The position numbers were made by a program, and so were the translations under genes. A stretch of DNA of 64,000 nucleotides from Schistosoma mansoni (taxonomy: Eukaryota; Platyhelminthes; Trematoda; Strigeidida; Schistosomatidae). The notes below the pieces were generated by a model. The model saw nothing but the letters and a program-made list of their open reading frames with translations. It was not told the DNA's origin and did not search any database. Each line of letters opens with the position of its first letter. Position 1 is the stretch's first letter. Below are positions 48,668 to 60,366 of this stretch, one piece after another. Location: contig NC_031495.1 of NCBI RefSeq assembly GCF_000237925.1, positions 35,348,062 through 35,412,061 of the forward strand, written 5' to 3'.

Positions 48668-51600
48668 ATGAATAAAAAACTGATTATAGTATTAAGTATA
48701 CTTATACTCATTCTCAGCTGTTGTTATTTTGAAGTAAGTTATTTGTTATGAATGGTTGTATCTTTGATTTAATGATCCTAATATGATTAAATTACTTAAC
48801 ATGATCCCTTTCTTTGTTTTTATTTTTGTTTTGTTTTTTTTTGGGGGGGGGAAGGTGAAATTCTGTAAACATTTATCACAAATTACATTATAAACTAATG
48901 ACTAATAGATTACATTTTGTATTCTGTATTACATAATGAATTTAAATAACCGTTGAAAATTAGGGAGTACTATACAGATGTTTTATTCTGATATGAGATT
49001 TCTCAACAGTGCACAATTACGATCCTACCAGGGGTTGAACTCGGGACATTCAAATCTTGCGACATGTGCTTATCTTCAATTCAGCATATAATGATGAACA
49101 TTTCTAACTTGAATCAATTCATGATAGTGAGAACTCATCTACAGGTGCCTTCATATCTTTATATTTAAGGAGTGATGTATTAAGAGAGAAATAGAATGAT
49201 GCTAAATGATGACTTAAATTGATTTTGTCCAAGTCTCTATAATTCCGTAAATGGAAAATAAACTATAATCATATGTTGGATATATATTTGTAACAACTAT
49301 TTGTTGCAACACGGAAAGCTGCAAAGATGAGAAAAAGGAAACATTTAAATTAAATATCGTATAATAACAATTCATTGTAAGCAGTTGTTAACTAACATGG
49401 ATTTTGTAATTCATAGATTATTATTAGAAAAAAAAGTTAGGCTTAAAACAGACTGTTTTTCCAAGACTTATCTGATCAGGATTGTAGTAATTTGTTAAAA
49501 TCAACAACTTAAAGTTAAATAATTAGTCCAACTTGAGTTTCATATTTTTATTTCACTAATTAATCTTTCTATCTCTTGACAAAAATTAAGTTCAGACAAA
49601 ATAAACTTATTAATTTACTGAAAAAAGTTATTTCAGATAAATAAGCATACATTTGAACAAAGGAGTTCTAGTGAGAAGCGGTAACTAGTGGAGTTCAACC
49701 GGGTCTGTTGTGAGATAGTAACTCACTGAAGACAATGGTGGACGGTTGCTCAATTTCGTGGATTGGTTGAAGTTGGACATCAACATCGTTGGATGCCGGC
49801 TCAGTGGTCTAAAAGTTAAGCGTTCGCATGCGAGACTGAAGGTACTAGGTTCCAATCTCGCGATGCGGGATTGTGGATGCGCACTGCTAAGAAGTCCCAT
49901 ACTAGAACAAGACGGCCATCCAGTGCTTCCAAGTTTCCCTGATGGTCTAGCTTTAATTGACTCATGAATTCAACTATTAAAAGAATATTCACTGAATCTG
50001 AAACAATAACTAATCACCGTGCTGTTATTTCATATCTATTACTTTGTCAATAAAGTATGTTATAAGTATTTACTATATATGTAGCGTCTTTTGTATAATG
50101 TTTTATGGATCAATTAAATTTTCGCACTTCTCAAACTTGCAATTCTGATAAATGTCAATATTACTAACTAGTAAGTTTATGCTGTGTAATGTAATGGACA
50201 TATTACCATGAGCGACACTGAAATGTTTAAATCTGGTACTTAAAAGAAGCATACGTGTTTTTGGGGATAAAGGATATCGAACCGCAAAGTTTGGTATATT
50301 ATTGAGAAGATTTGTAACCTTGGTTACTTTATTTTATGGAGCTAAGACTTCAAATAGATACAAGACCTTATGGAATATTTAGTGGTTGAAATTTCTTTAA
50401 AGAATCATAAAAATGACATATACAGCTGTCCGGTTATAGTATTTCAGCCATAAAACCTTTAAATCAAATGTTACATTTTAATAATTAGTACGAATTTCAA
50501 AAGTAACACATATATAATATTTCTTTATGTTTCGAGATTAATCATCTGAAGTCAGTTCGTATAATGTAGTTTGAAATAACTAATTTCTAATATCATAAGT
50601 TGAATATCATTTTATATAGAAAATGTTTGTTCTATCTTACTTAGAATACCGTAGAAAAACTCTTAGGTGACAAACAATTAACTAATGGACACATTTCAAT
50701 ATACATTTGTGAGCGTAATGAGACCAATTTAATATTATTTGAACAAAACTATTCAGTAACTTATTAGTCAATGAAAATCCTGTACCATAGTTCTAAAAGA
50801 AACATCAGAATACAACTGGTTACCAACTTCTACTAAATGATTGATAATGGTGTATTCCTGGGAACAGTTTATATGTTGTGTAATAAACTTATCATCTTAC
50901 AGTGTTGTTTCTTTAAAAAATAGAGTTGTTTAAGTCATATATAAAGGTGTTTTGAGGATTTAAAGTTTTGATTAATTGTAAAAAGTATTTTTGTAACCTA
51001 CATCTTTATGGTTATCTATATCAATGTACTCTCTCTTTGCATTGATAATATCCGACATATTAATCTATAAGGATGAGTAAAATTAAGTTTTTGTGTTTCC
51101 TCAATTATTGGTTTCCGTTAATAATAAATATATTATTTGTCCCAATTAGTAGAAAATTTGTATTTCTGACGTTTTGTGACATAATGTAAGCCACTTCTTC
51201 AGAATAGACAACAACTTAACACAAGTTTAAATAATACAAAGGAAACATACTTGTGCTAATTTAATTCACGCATTTGTTTACTCTGAAGAAGTAGCTTACA
51301 AGAAGTCACGAAACGTCAGAAATACAATTTTTCTACTCATTGGGATATCAAAAAAGTTTATTATTAACTCTCTATTCAATGCTCAATCTGTGTGAAGGCA
51401 TCAAGTCCATCCTTGGCATTGATACTTATTTGGTTTCTGTTATTTAATAAAAAAATGTAATTTATAGTGTCTATTTCAATTTTAGACTGCTTCCGTTAAA
51501 AATGATGATGATAATGATTATGTGGATACTTCTGATTCTAGTGAAGTTACAAATACTTTAGAATATGAAGAAAGAGAAGATGGAGTAGGTGAACAAGACA

Positions 51601-54600
51601 ATGTTACAGAAGAAATAGCTTTTAATTCGAAGGAATCATACAATTCTTTGGGTGAGATTTTATTGTTCTATCCAATTTAATTATGAATAGCGTAAAAATC
51701 ACCATGTACAATAGACCACTAAGAAATGAACTATAAACAATGAAATCAAATCGTTATGAAGAAATAAAGGATAGAAACCATACATTTAGCACATTAATTA
51801 ATAAAGTAGTATACACTAAGAGATATAACTCAAATAATAACACAGTTAAAATAGATTTTGTTCATTTCTATTGTTCTCCTTATTGATATGAAGAATACAA
51901 CAGAACGCTCCAGTAGGAGTTTTGGTGAATACTGTTCCGAGTAATTCTTGATAATATATCAATTCACAGGGTTTTGAGACTTTTAAGATTGTAAATTGTA
52001 AGACATCATGAGCCGAAGGGTTTCAATCCATTCTGATTATCTTTCATTTCACTAGCCTTCATCATGAACTAACTACCCGTACTTATCTTGAAAGCATGGT
52101 AGCCAATAGGATGGCATTCATAGAATATGATCAAGATACTGAAGCCTGTCTTTCAAAATAGTACAACTATTAAAATTCCCAACTTCATCATGTTAGAATA
52201 CATGTTGATGAACCCTACATATAATATGGTTAGATCACCACTTGTAAGTAGTCCTTTGAGGCAACCTATGATCAAACGCAGAAAGTTATCAGACATCCTC
52301 AGCTTATAAAAGGCAAGTTTCATAACCGTATAGCATCTGTGCTAACACCAACACATTTCACAGCCAGATTGATATTGAAACAGCACAAATGAAGAACAAG
52401 ATCGGTATGAAATAAGTTAGAAACCATTAGTATATATTTTGTTTAGTTTTTTTGAAGGTATCATTACTGGTGAAATCAATGAGAAACTGTCAGATAAAAC
52501 AACTCGTTCTAACCTCACTGCTGTTTTGAAACAATAAAAATAATACGTTGTATCCCTTCATTGTTCAGTAGGTCGTAAATGGCTTAGATGTAGAGAAACC
52601 TCGGTATTTTCTACCCGCAACATGTGTGATAATGTCTAAGCAACTGGAATTTAGTAAAATATGACTCCAGATTTGAGCAACAAAGCAGCATCCTCCCATT
52701 AAGTCAGGCACTTGAGAGTTTTACATAATCTGTGTATAATCAAAGAAGTCAGCAGTTTATACATTGAACATAACAGATATATCTTGATTACTGCGTCGTG
52801 TAATTCATTTTTTAAGAAAACTTACACAAACGGTTAATCCAGGAAGAGGTCACTCATAGCGTACCACATTTTTCAAGGATCCTGTTTAGATCTTTAACCA
52901 GAATTTCATGAATGGCCTAGAGGAAAGACCAGAGGTAAAACTTTTGGTCCCCATAACAGATAATGTTTGAAAAACCTGACTATACTCTTGATCCTTACTT
53001 CTTGAGGTAGCCAGCAATGGTTTGTACTTCTCTGCTGTTGTTATATCGGACTAAGCCCTTGACGAATCTACCTATATTACCCCCTGATTACATACTTTTT
53101 GTTGAAATATGACTAGTGATGGAATTTCTAACAAGTGTTTCGTCTTACTTAGGACTCATCAGCCAGGCAGATTGGCTTCCAGCTGTTGACGTTCACATGA
53201 AAACCCGAACCTACTATCTATTGCTTTGAACATCAACGGATTATCCACTAAGCCGTTGAGTCCAGATAAACATTGACTTGTTTGACAAGTTTCAAGTTAT
53301 TAGAAGGGATTTTTATTTTTGTTACCGGTATTCAGCACTCCAGCTGGTCAATGCAGTGATAACGATCTAAATTCAGAATAAACCTTTTTTACAGTATTAT
53401 CTTAGCTACATCTCATCAATTTTCTTAATTGTATGTTGTTTGTTGCAAAGGATATCAATGCAAACAATTGACTGAGCGCAAATTTATGCGTTTGTTTTGA
53501 GTTATCTGAATACCATTAAGATAAGTAACTATTAAATGTTTTGAACTAACCACTTGGTGTTTGAAAATTAAATACTTAAATTGTTGAACTTTAATTCTAA
53601 TACCATCAAATCATAACGGTTCATTTAACTGGTTTGTTAACATAAAATAGTAAGTAATTAGGACTTATTTCTTCTGTTCAAAATGGTACAGGCTAATCTC
53701 AACTGTTATATTAAATGATATAGAGAAATATATTTAATCAGTGTAAAGTAAAATATGTTTAAATGTTTTTTTTTTAAATTTCAGCTGATGAACAAGCTCA
53801 GTTAGAATCATTAAACAGAAATCAGTAAGTTATTTATTGGATTATTGTAATTAAATACTTCAGAAAGTGGTATCAATGGGTTGTAGTGAAATGTTTCTTC
53901 ACGACAGTGTGATTTACCTAAAATAATCATTTCAACCTTGATCAGTGTTCAAAGATGATACTTACATTAGTCCTAGTGATCAACACTTTTTATCTTAGAC
54001 GTTATCATCACTCGTTTGTTCCTTCTTCATTCTTTACTTTTACATATTCATCAAGTGACCAATTATCCTTGACATTAAACAACTTGATAACCTTAAGTAA
54101 AACTGTATATCTTGAATAAAAATGACATCACCATATGGAAAGTTTTCTTCGTTGAATTATTTTAATTGTTTTCTTATTTTACAATGGGTTTCTTCCGTCG
54201 TTATAATGATTTTTATTAATGGCTTGTAGTTTATTCCAAAATGATCATTTCATTCTGCTTGTTTGTTTTTTGTGTATTTTTGAATTGTCAAAAGGGGTTT
54301 GTGGAGATTTCAGTAATTTTATGGTTGAATTCACGAGTCAATTGAAGCTAAACCACCATGAAAAACCTTAAAGCACTGGACGACCGTTTCGTCCTATTGT
54401 CGGAATCCTCAGCAGTGTGCATCCACGATCCCGCCCCACGAGATTCGAACCCAGGACCTATCAGTCTCAATTTCGTGAATTGGTTGAAGTTAGACAATAA
54501 CACAGTTGGATGCCGGTTCAGTGATCTAGAGGTTAAGTACTCGCATGTGAGACTGATAGGTCCTGGGTTCGAATCTTGCGAGGCGGGATCGTGGATGCAC

Positions 54601-57428
54601 ACTGCTGAGGATTCCGACAATAGGACGAAACGGCCGTCCAGGGCTTCCAGGTTTTTCATGGTGGTCTTGCTTCAGTTGACTCATAATCTCAACTATATAA
54701 AATTACTAAAATCTCCACAAAACCCCCTTCTGATAATTGTTAATTATTACTCACTAGTTATTACTCTAATAAAACCTTTGGTGGTTAATATAGGAAGTTT
54801 AAATGTGCTCCTAAAACATTTTATATAAATTTGAAGAGGTGATTTCACGAATCATATCTAAACAACAGGGTTTATATTCATATTTCTATAAACTGTGTAG
54901 TTTTTTTAATCACACATATGTGAAGTGGGAAAGATTTTTAGTTAAAATTGTTGTAGTTGATACATTTAGTATAACAGTCGAGTCTCAAATGTGGATGATA
55001 TATGCTATTGAGGCAAAAGTGATGAGTCTTCATTTTACAAATATATAATATCAAGAATCCCTTCTAAAGATTTGGAATGTTAGGCTATTCAACACTTTGA
55101 AATTATGTCACTAAATGAATTCAGTATGAGATGAGAAAAAAATTTATTGAAAGTATCTTTCTACGAGAATAACCTTTGGTAGTCATCAGAAACTAGCTGG
55201 TTGGTTCATGAAGATTTTCTGAATCTTTTATAACATAAGTAGATCTAGTCTACAATTGACATACCTACTAGCTATATTGATGATGATACACGGGTTTGCA
55301 AAAAGTAGTTGCTTCTAATAACAATAATTTTACTTTTAATGAAAGAGATCTGGGGTTAGTTGAAAAAAGTCAACTTCATATGCTGTGTTTAATTATGGCA
55401 GGTATACTAATGAATTGAAATTCAATGAAATCCAAACTTCATAAATGTTAATTTCAGAATTTTTCGCTATAAATGGGAGATTGAATGATAAGTTTTGAAA
55501 GCTTGTATGATGTAAGTATGAATAAAATAGAAATATTAGTCTAGTTTACGTTTGAAATGTGGTAGATTTATTTCCCCTTTACAACTCAAAACTAATGGTA
55601 CTGACGAAATGTTTGTTAATTGTCAGTTTTTTTATACTCTGGTTTCTGATTTTAATTATCGATGGATATATATATGTATACCTTTGTGGGCCAGGGTAAT
55701 TTTGCATTGGTTTTCAGGAGAACCAGACACCATTCAGACTTTCATGTGACAACCCAAACAGTACAGCTCAATCCCGCCTCACAGAAGAACCAGAAACAAT
55801 ATAGGCTTCAACGCTACAATCTGAATAGTACAGCTCAATCCTGTGGCGCAACCACATAGGTACCAAGCATCCCGATGGACCATTTGCACCATTTATATAC
55901 GCATTCATATCACATGTATGATTATCCCGATTAATGATCGCTTAAACCAATTATGCACAGCATGAACAGGCCAAAGTTGACCCGTTCTGCTTACACGACA
56001 GTCAAACTCATTATTGTTATCAATGGCGACATGCCTTACAATGTTCCAATGACAATGGCCCTTGAGAACATTGAAAAGCAACCACCAGTATGAATGAAAT
56101 CGGTTTACCAGCAAACCAGTTTTGCACATGAACAGTCAGCAAAACTTGCCAAAGTAATTCCAAACCATCCACAATGTCAATGGAGAACCTTCAGTCTCAT
56201 ATGAGACCTTCAGCTCTACATGGCAATATAGCTTATGCTGTATACAACACATATGTAGGGTAGTAAACGAAATAACCCAGCCTGAAGCGTTAGGGCATAA
56301 AGAACGCTTAAAACCCGTTGTCTCATGTCGGAATACTACTACAAGACTATCAAGATTATCTTTATCGCATCTGCGAAATTTTCATTTCCCGGACTTTTCA
56401 GACCCTGAGTTAGGGGTAGTGAAACCTAATAAAGCACTACTTATATTAGTGGCTAGATCTCATTTTTAGCAAAATATAAGTACCAAAACACAATCTTAAA
56501 TACGAAATGGGAATGAATTTAGATTTTTAGATACCTTTATAAGAACGAATTCAGTGTCTGATGAGGTTCTTTTCTAATATGCACATCTTTACGAAATCAT
56601 ATGAGGTTACAGATTGGTGATAATGATGAGCTTTGAACCATATAAAACCTAGATGTCAATCACCTCATCAGCTATGTCTATTATCTGAAACTAAACACAA
56701 CTAAAGAGTTAAGTATATTTCGAGAAATAAAACATTTTTCTTCCAGAATCTATATTTTTCCTCTCTTTACAGGTTCGAGATTGAAACAAACGACTCAGAC
56801 GATAATACAGAAATAATTACTGCTCTGCACATCAAATCGAGTAACTTTGAGAATGAAGATGGAATCGGTATTACAGAAAGTACTGAATCACAACCGTTAC
56901 TAAACACGATAACTGAAGAAACCTTATCTTTGGTTACAACGGATAATAATCTAGGTGTTTTAAGTCTCAATACTGATGATCACATACCTTCCAGCCACTC
57001 TACTGATACAGATGAGAGTTTGTATTCTGATTATATACTAGAACCAAACGACATTGTCGAAATACCTAGTCAGTCGCAAGAGCACGTTAATGTAACGGAA
57101 GAAATCTTAGGGAACAAAAATGAAATTATTCTGGACAAACTTGAGGAACTTGAAGGGACTGATCAAAAATTAGATCAAACAACAATAGTACCAGAAGTAC
57201 TAACTAATGAAATGAAAGTTTCATTGAATACAGACAAGCCTTCGTCAGAGTTATCCAAACAAGACATCCAAGTTACTGAAATTTTGGCTGATACAATCTC
57301 TCTAAGCACAACATTACAAAGTGATAGCAATACCAGTGCGCATGAGAAAACATCTATAATAAAACTTGTAAGTATCTCTACCAACCGTCAACCAGTTGAA
57401 CGAACCTACGAAAGAAATGTCTTGATAG
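48668..57428 (+). CDS. Unrecognised secreted or surface acidic Ser/Thr-rich protein (4 exons seen)
   Basis: Exons: 48668-48733, 51486-51651, 53785-53824, 56773-57428; introns 2752, 2133 and 2948 bp, all GT-AG with good polypyrimidine tracts, and the frame stays open across every joint (phases 0, 1, 2). Exon 1 (22 aa, MNKKLIIVLSILILILSCC) is a signal peptide. Exon 2 is acidic (NDDDNDYVDTSDSSEV). Exon 3 has 40 nt (ADEQAQLESLNRN). Exon 4 gives ~219 residues rich in Glu, Asp, Thr and Ser, with NxS/T sequons (NDS, NVT, NTS), no Cys and no recognisable fold. At 57429 there are two choices: splice at g|gtatgt, with further exons unplaced (candidate 17-nt exon 58825-58841), or read on to a stop at 57497-57499, adding a hydrophobic tail (LLSIKPDILVIYSLLVLH) that could serve as a membrane or GPI signal. 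The signal-peptide-first architecture and one very short exon recall schistosome micro-exon genes, but this is not a typical one. Function unknown. Confidence 0.75.
49690..49985 (+). repeat. H1 hammerhead retroposon, decayed copy
   Basis: tRNA-like head (gccggctcagtggtctaaaa ... ggttccaatctcgcg), ribozyme region with a damaged core (ctgctaagaagtcccatact), then the common end tagctttaattgactcatga. Lies in intron 1 of the secreted-protein gene. Confidence 0.8.
51145..51215 (-). ncRNA. Hammerhead motif, short-stem-III type, core mutated
   Basis: Minus strand CTGAAGA then gtggc...gtcac stem II, then AAAA where GAAA is expected, then cgtc. Stem II pairs fully with a G-U. Resembles the hammerheads reported in Penelope-like elements. 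Confidence 0.6.
51280..51340 (+). ncRNA. Hammerhead motif, short-stem-III type
   Basis: CTGAAGA, stem II gtagc/gtcac with one mismatch, GAAA, then cGTC as a cleavage site with only a 2-bp stem III. Core residues kept. Confidence 0.65.
51652..53784. other. Intron 2 of the secreted-protein gene
   Basis: Holds an isolated hammerhead-like motif at 53125-53175. Around 52000-53200 the base composition is less AT-rich and may be an old, unrecognised repeat. No exon seen. Confidence 0.4.
53125..53175 (-). ncRNA. Isolated hammerhead-like motif
   Basis: Minus strand reads CTGATGAgtcctaagtaag followed by aCGAAAC, a full core with stem II gtcc/agac (one mismatch). Stem III (acac/ttgt) and stem I are weak. 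The surrounding repeat is not one of the families seen elsewhere here. Confidence 0.55.
54366..54425 (-). ncRNA. H1 hammerhead ribozyme (left arm)
   Basis: Minus strand cactgCTGAGGAttccgaca, then ataggacGAAACggtcGTCc and cagtgc. Stem I cactg/cagtg is perfect, stem III acgg/tcgt pairs with a wobble, and stem II has one outer mismatch. Confidence 0.75.
54592..54650 (+). ncRNA. H1 hammerhead ribozyme (right arm)
   Basis: cactgCTGAGGAttccgacaa, taggacGAAACggccGTC, cagggc. Stem III acgg/ccgt is perfect, while stem I has one mismatch (cactg/caggg). Confidence 0.75.
54746..56772. other. Rest of intron 3 of the secreted-protein gene
   Basis: AT-rich except about 55680-56300, which is richer in C and A and may be an old unrecognised repeat. 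Short frames there (for example 55905-56129 minus) have no support. Confidence 0.35.
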
Positions 57429-59273
57429 GTATGTTTGTTAATCTACTTTCTATAAAACCTGATATTTTAGTTATATATTCACTGCTTGTCTTACATTAGA
57501 AAATGTATTTTCCTTTAAAGGAATATAAACGACTATTATCTAAATATACTATTAATCAATTAGACTACTTTAATAACTGATTTTTCGACACATGAATTTC
57601 AAGTATTTTTTGGGTAATATTTTGGAACATATTATCAGTGCATTCCGGATTGAGAACTCCAATCGAGCTGTTAATTACATTAATCTGCGGTGAAATTTCC
57701 TCGAAATGATTCCTATTCTTCATACATCACTCGTCCTGATGGCCTCTATTAATTTACTCTTAACGTCGTACAATTTTCAGAAGATGATACGAAGCATTAA
57801 CTAAAACCTAATATTGTACAGAGTAGATCATAAAGCCACAAGTACACAAAACGAATAATAACGGAAAAGTGAATTTGAATGAATGGACTTCAGAAGCACA
57901 TATATGTAAGCAAGTTAATAAGACATCGAACAACCTAAGTAAATAACAATTATGCTAGTAAGAGGAATATGTATGTAGGCTCTAACACATGATCAAGCAT
58001 AGGTGCTCATCCAAAAATGATCATAAACATACAAAGATATATACCGATTTTTACTAACTGAATGGCATTGTCTGTTTAATAATTTAATTGAAGGTCTTAA
58101 TAAAATTAAATGTATGCGGACCCAAGTATAAGTGAGATGTTATAAGCCTTCGTAAGTTTTCATTCTTATTAAAACATTTTGAAAAAATCTAATAATTCAG
58201 ATAGTATCCATCAGTTGACGTTAAACTAATAAGGAATTACTGGATCTGGATATTGCGAATGTAAAATCATACCAAATTATATAAAAAGTGATTTTCACTA
58301 TGAACAGTATTACTGTAAATGATGGATGTCACTCATACATTTAGGCAGTAAACCATAAAAATAATTAATAATTGTCTAACTATATTTTATACTTTCCCAA
58401 AGAATCAGGAGATGAATATTTCTATAGTTCACAATTCTGGTACTTATTCACATCTGATGCCATATCTTAACTTTAAAACTTACTGACTAACCCTAATCTA
58501 AATATTATCTTCACTTCTTATTCATAACATGATTATAACATGTATATTAAGAGGGATTAATAATTATCTACATTAAAATTCTCACTTGTATTATAAATGA
58601 AGCACTTTACATTATTTTTCTAATGCCACTTACTACAATCAAATGCATTTTTTACGTCTGAATTTGAAAGTAATTTCCACTACAAATAAATGAGCGTTTC
58701 TATAAATTGTGACGGATTAGCTGAAGGATAGATAGATGCTACTATCTTCTAGGTTTAAACTTTTTAACATTAAACATGAAAGTGGATCTTTTAAACTTTC
58801 ACGGATATATGTCTTGTTTTGTAGATGTAATAATTACGATGGTATGTACTTGTATGAAGTAAATGAGTATTATAAATCACTTGTATAAACCTAAGCTTAT
58901 AGTGTAACTAACGACACCACGTTAGCCTGTTTTCTAGTGTTTATCCATAAAAACTGCTGATAGTCTTTCAGTAGTTTTGAAGAAAAGAACAAACGATCAT
59001 GTTATTTTACCTTTGTTACTTTACCCCAGTAGTAATTAAAGAAGTTTCTCGCGAATAGTTTACAGACTATCATTCTGTCACAACAACGAAACTATTTCTG
59101 TCAAAAATCGTTCTTTTAAACAATAACTTCATAAAGTCTTAAAGTTGTACTCTTCGACTAAATTAATTTACTATATATGAGAATATTTATTTTTGTCTGA
59201 GTTATAACAACTAGAGTGACCACTATATTCTAAATAATATCATTTGATATATAGTTGAAATCATGAGTCAATT
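57429..59273. other. Downstream of exon 4: intron or 3' flank
   Basis: No clear coding exon. A candidate 17-nt micro-exon (58825-58841) is listed separately. Confidence 0.35.
58825..58841 (+). CDS. Candidate 17-nt micro-exon of the secreted-protein gene
   Basis: tcttgttttgtag precedes and gtatgtact follows the 17 bases atgtaataattacgatg. It fits the phase left by exon 4 and would add DVIITM. Such short matches arise by chance, so transcript evidence would be needed. Confidence 0.25.
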
Positions 59274-59810
59274 GTTTAGATTCTACTTGATACTGTCCTG
59301 AACATCAATGGAAAGATCCATAAATAGGTATTTTTTCAACTATAGATGATATCTGATAAAAAAGCTTCATTTTTCCAACATCATCTCCGATTTTTTTTGA
59401 CCTTATGACTTTATGCCTGTAACGTGGTAATAACAGCATATTTAAGTTATTGAGGTAATAATAGGAAGCCTTATTTTGGAGAACAAGACTTTATGACTAT
59501 TAGATCGATTTTCGTAGAATTTGTATATAGCTGACGCGTAAACTCGTAATCGCTGTTACATTTCTTATTTAATTTTGTAACTAACCCTGTAATATCAGTG
59601 AAATGGCATACGTACATATATTTTGTATAAATAACATATAGTAAGGCATTACAAGGTCATATAGATTGATGAAAATAGCCAACTTTGATTGTATATACGA
59701 ATATTATATGAAGCTGATAAACCTACGAAATAAATGATAATAGTGTTCGAACACACGATTAGTTTTATTTAATTAAAACAATTTATATGATGATTGATTT
59801 AACCCTTTTT
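59274..59810 (+). repeat. Left arm of a 0.5-kb inverted repeat
   Basis: From about 59317 to the gap edge it is almost identical to the reverse complement of 61028-61523. A shorter outer match (gtttagattctacttgatact) extends the pairing to 59274 and 61567. Confidence 0.92.
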
Positions 59811-60010
59811 NNNNNNNNNNNNNNNNNNNNNNNNNNNNNNNNNNNNNNNNNNNNNNNNNNNNNNNNNNNNNNNNNNNNNNNNNNNNNNNNNNNNNNNNNN
59901 NNNNNNNNNNNNNNNNNNNNNNNNNNNNNNNNNNNNNNNNNNNNNNNNNNNNNNNNNNNNNNNNNNNNNNNNNNNNNNNNNNNNNNNNNNNNNNNNNNNN
60001 NNNNNNNNNN
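59811..60010. other. Assembly gap (200 N)
   Basis: Exactly 200 Ns, a placeholder length. It directly touches the inner end of the inverted-repeat arm and the H1 retroposon. Confidence 0.99.
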
Positions 60011-60165
60011 AAAACCTGGAAGCACTGGACGGCCGTTTCGTCCTATTGCGGGACTCCTCAGCAGTGAGCATCCAGGTTTTCCACGGTGGTCTAGCTTCAA
60101 TTGACTCATGATTTCGACTATATATAAAAATTACTTAAAATTTCCACAGAAAAACCTCAAATATC
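60011..60165 (-). repeat. H1 hammerhead retroposon, 3' part
   Basis: Minus-strand order is reversed relative to the right arm at 54 kb: the ribozyme (60015-60076) lies next to the gap and tctagcttcaattgactcatg plus the outer end to about 60165 lie on its other side, so the copy is a rearranged or inverted-dimer remnant cut by the gap. Confidence 0.7.
60015..60076 (-). ncRNA. Canonical type I hammerhead ribozyme
   Basis: Minus strand: stem I cctgga...cactg pairs with cagtg...tccagg around an internal loop; core CTGAGGA; stem II gtcc/ggac with loop cgcaata; core GAAA; stem III acgg/ccgt; cleavage triplet GTC (60030-60028). Every conserved core base is present. Confidence 0.85.
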
Positions 60166-60366
60166 ATTTGACTTAACTGTTTCTCAAGCTAAAATTTATT
60201 ATTGTACAGACAGTTTGTAGCCAAAGGCATCATGATGAATTAATCGAATAGAGTTTACCATAGTCAAGTCATAACTACAGACAAACGTTCGTAATTTGCA
60301 TAACTAGTGTTCACAAAAATCTTATTTCATAAAGAATCAAATATCAGTATTTTATAGTAACTACAT

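Larger units (their letters stand above)
51115..51372. repeat. Foldback element with two facing hammerhead motifs
   Basis: Two arms of about 95 bp (51115-51210 and 51277-51372) are reverse complements around a ~66-bp spacer. Each arm carries ctgaagaagt...gtcac...cgtcagaaatac, a hammerhead-like core. Lies in intron 1 of the secreted-protein gene, just before exon 2. Confidence 0.82.
54284..54745. repeat. H1 hammerhead retroposon, self-complementary dimer
   Basis: A minus-oriented copy (54284 to about 54480) faces a plus-oriented copy (about 54475-54745). Arms share the outer ends (tttgtggagattt / aaatctccacaaa), the catgagtcaattg-like block and a hammerhead each. The plus copy has the tRNA-like head with B box ggttcgaatct. 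Lies in intron 3 of the secreted-protein gene. Confidence 0.88.

Noticed and set aside
54500-54590. tRNA gene suggested by a B box ggttcgaatct
   Set aside because: No acceptor or anticodon stem closes; it is the tRNA-derived head of the H1 retroposon, also seen at 49.8 kb.
59783-60109. Open frames running through the Ns at 59811-60010
   Set aside because: Artefacts of the gap.
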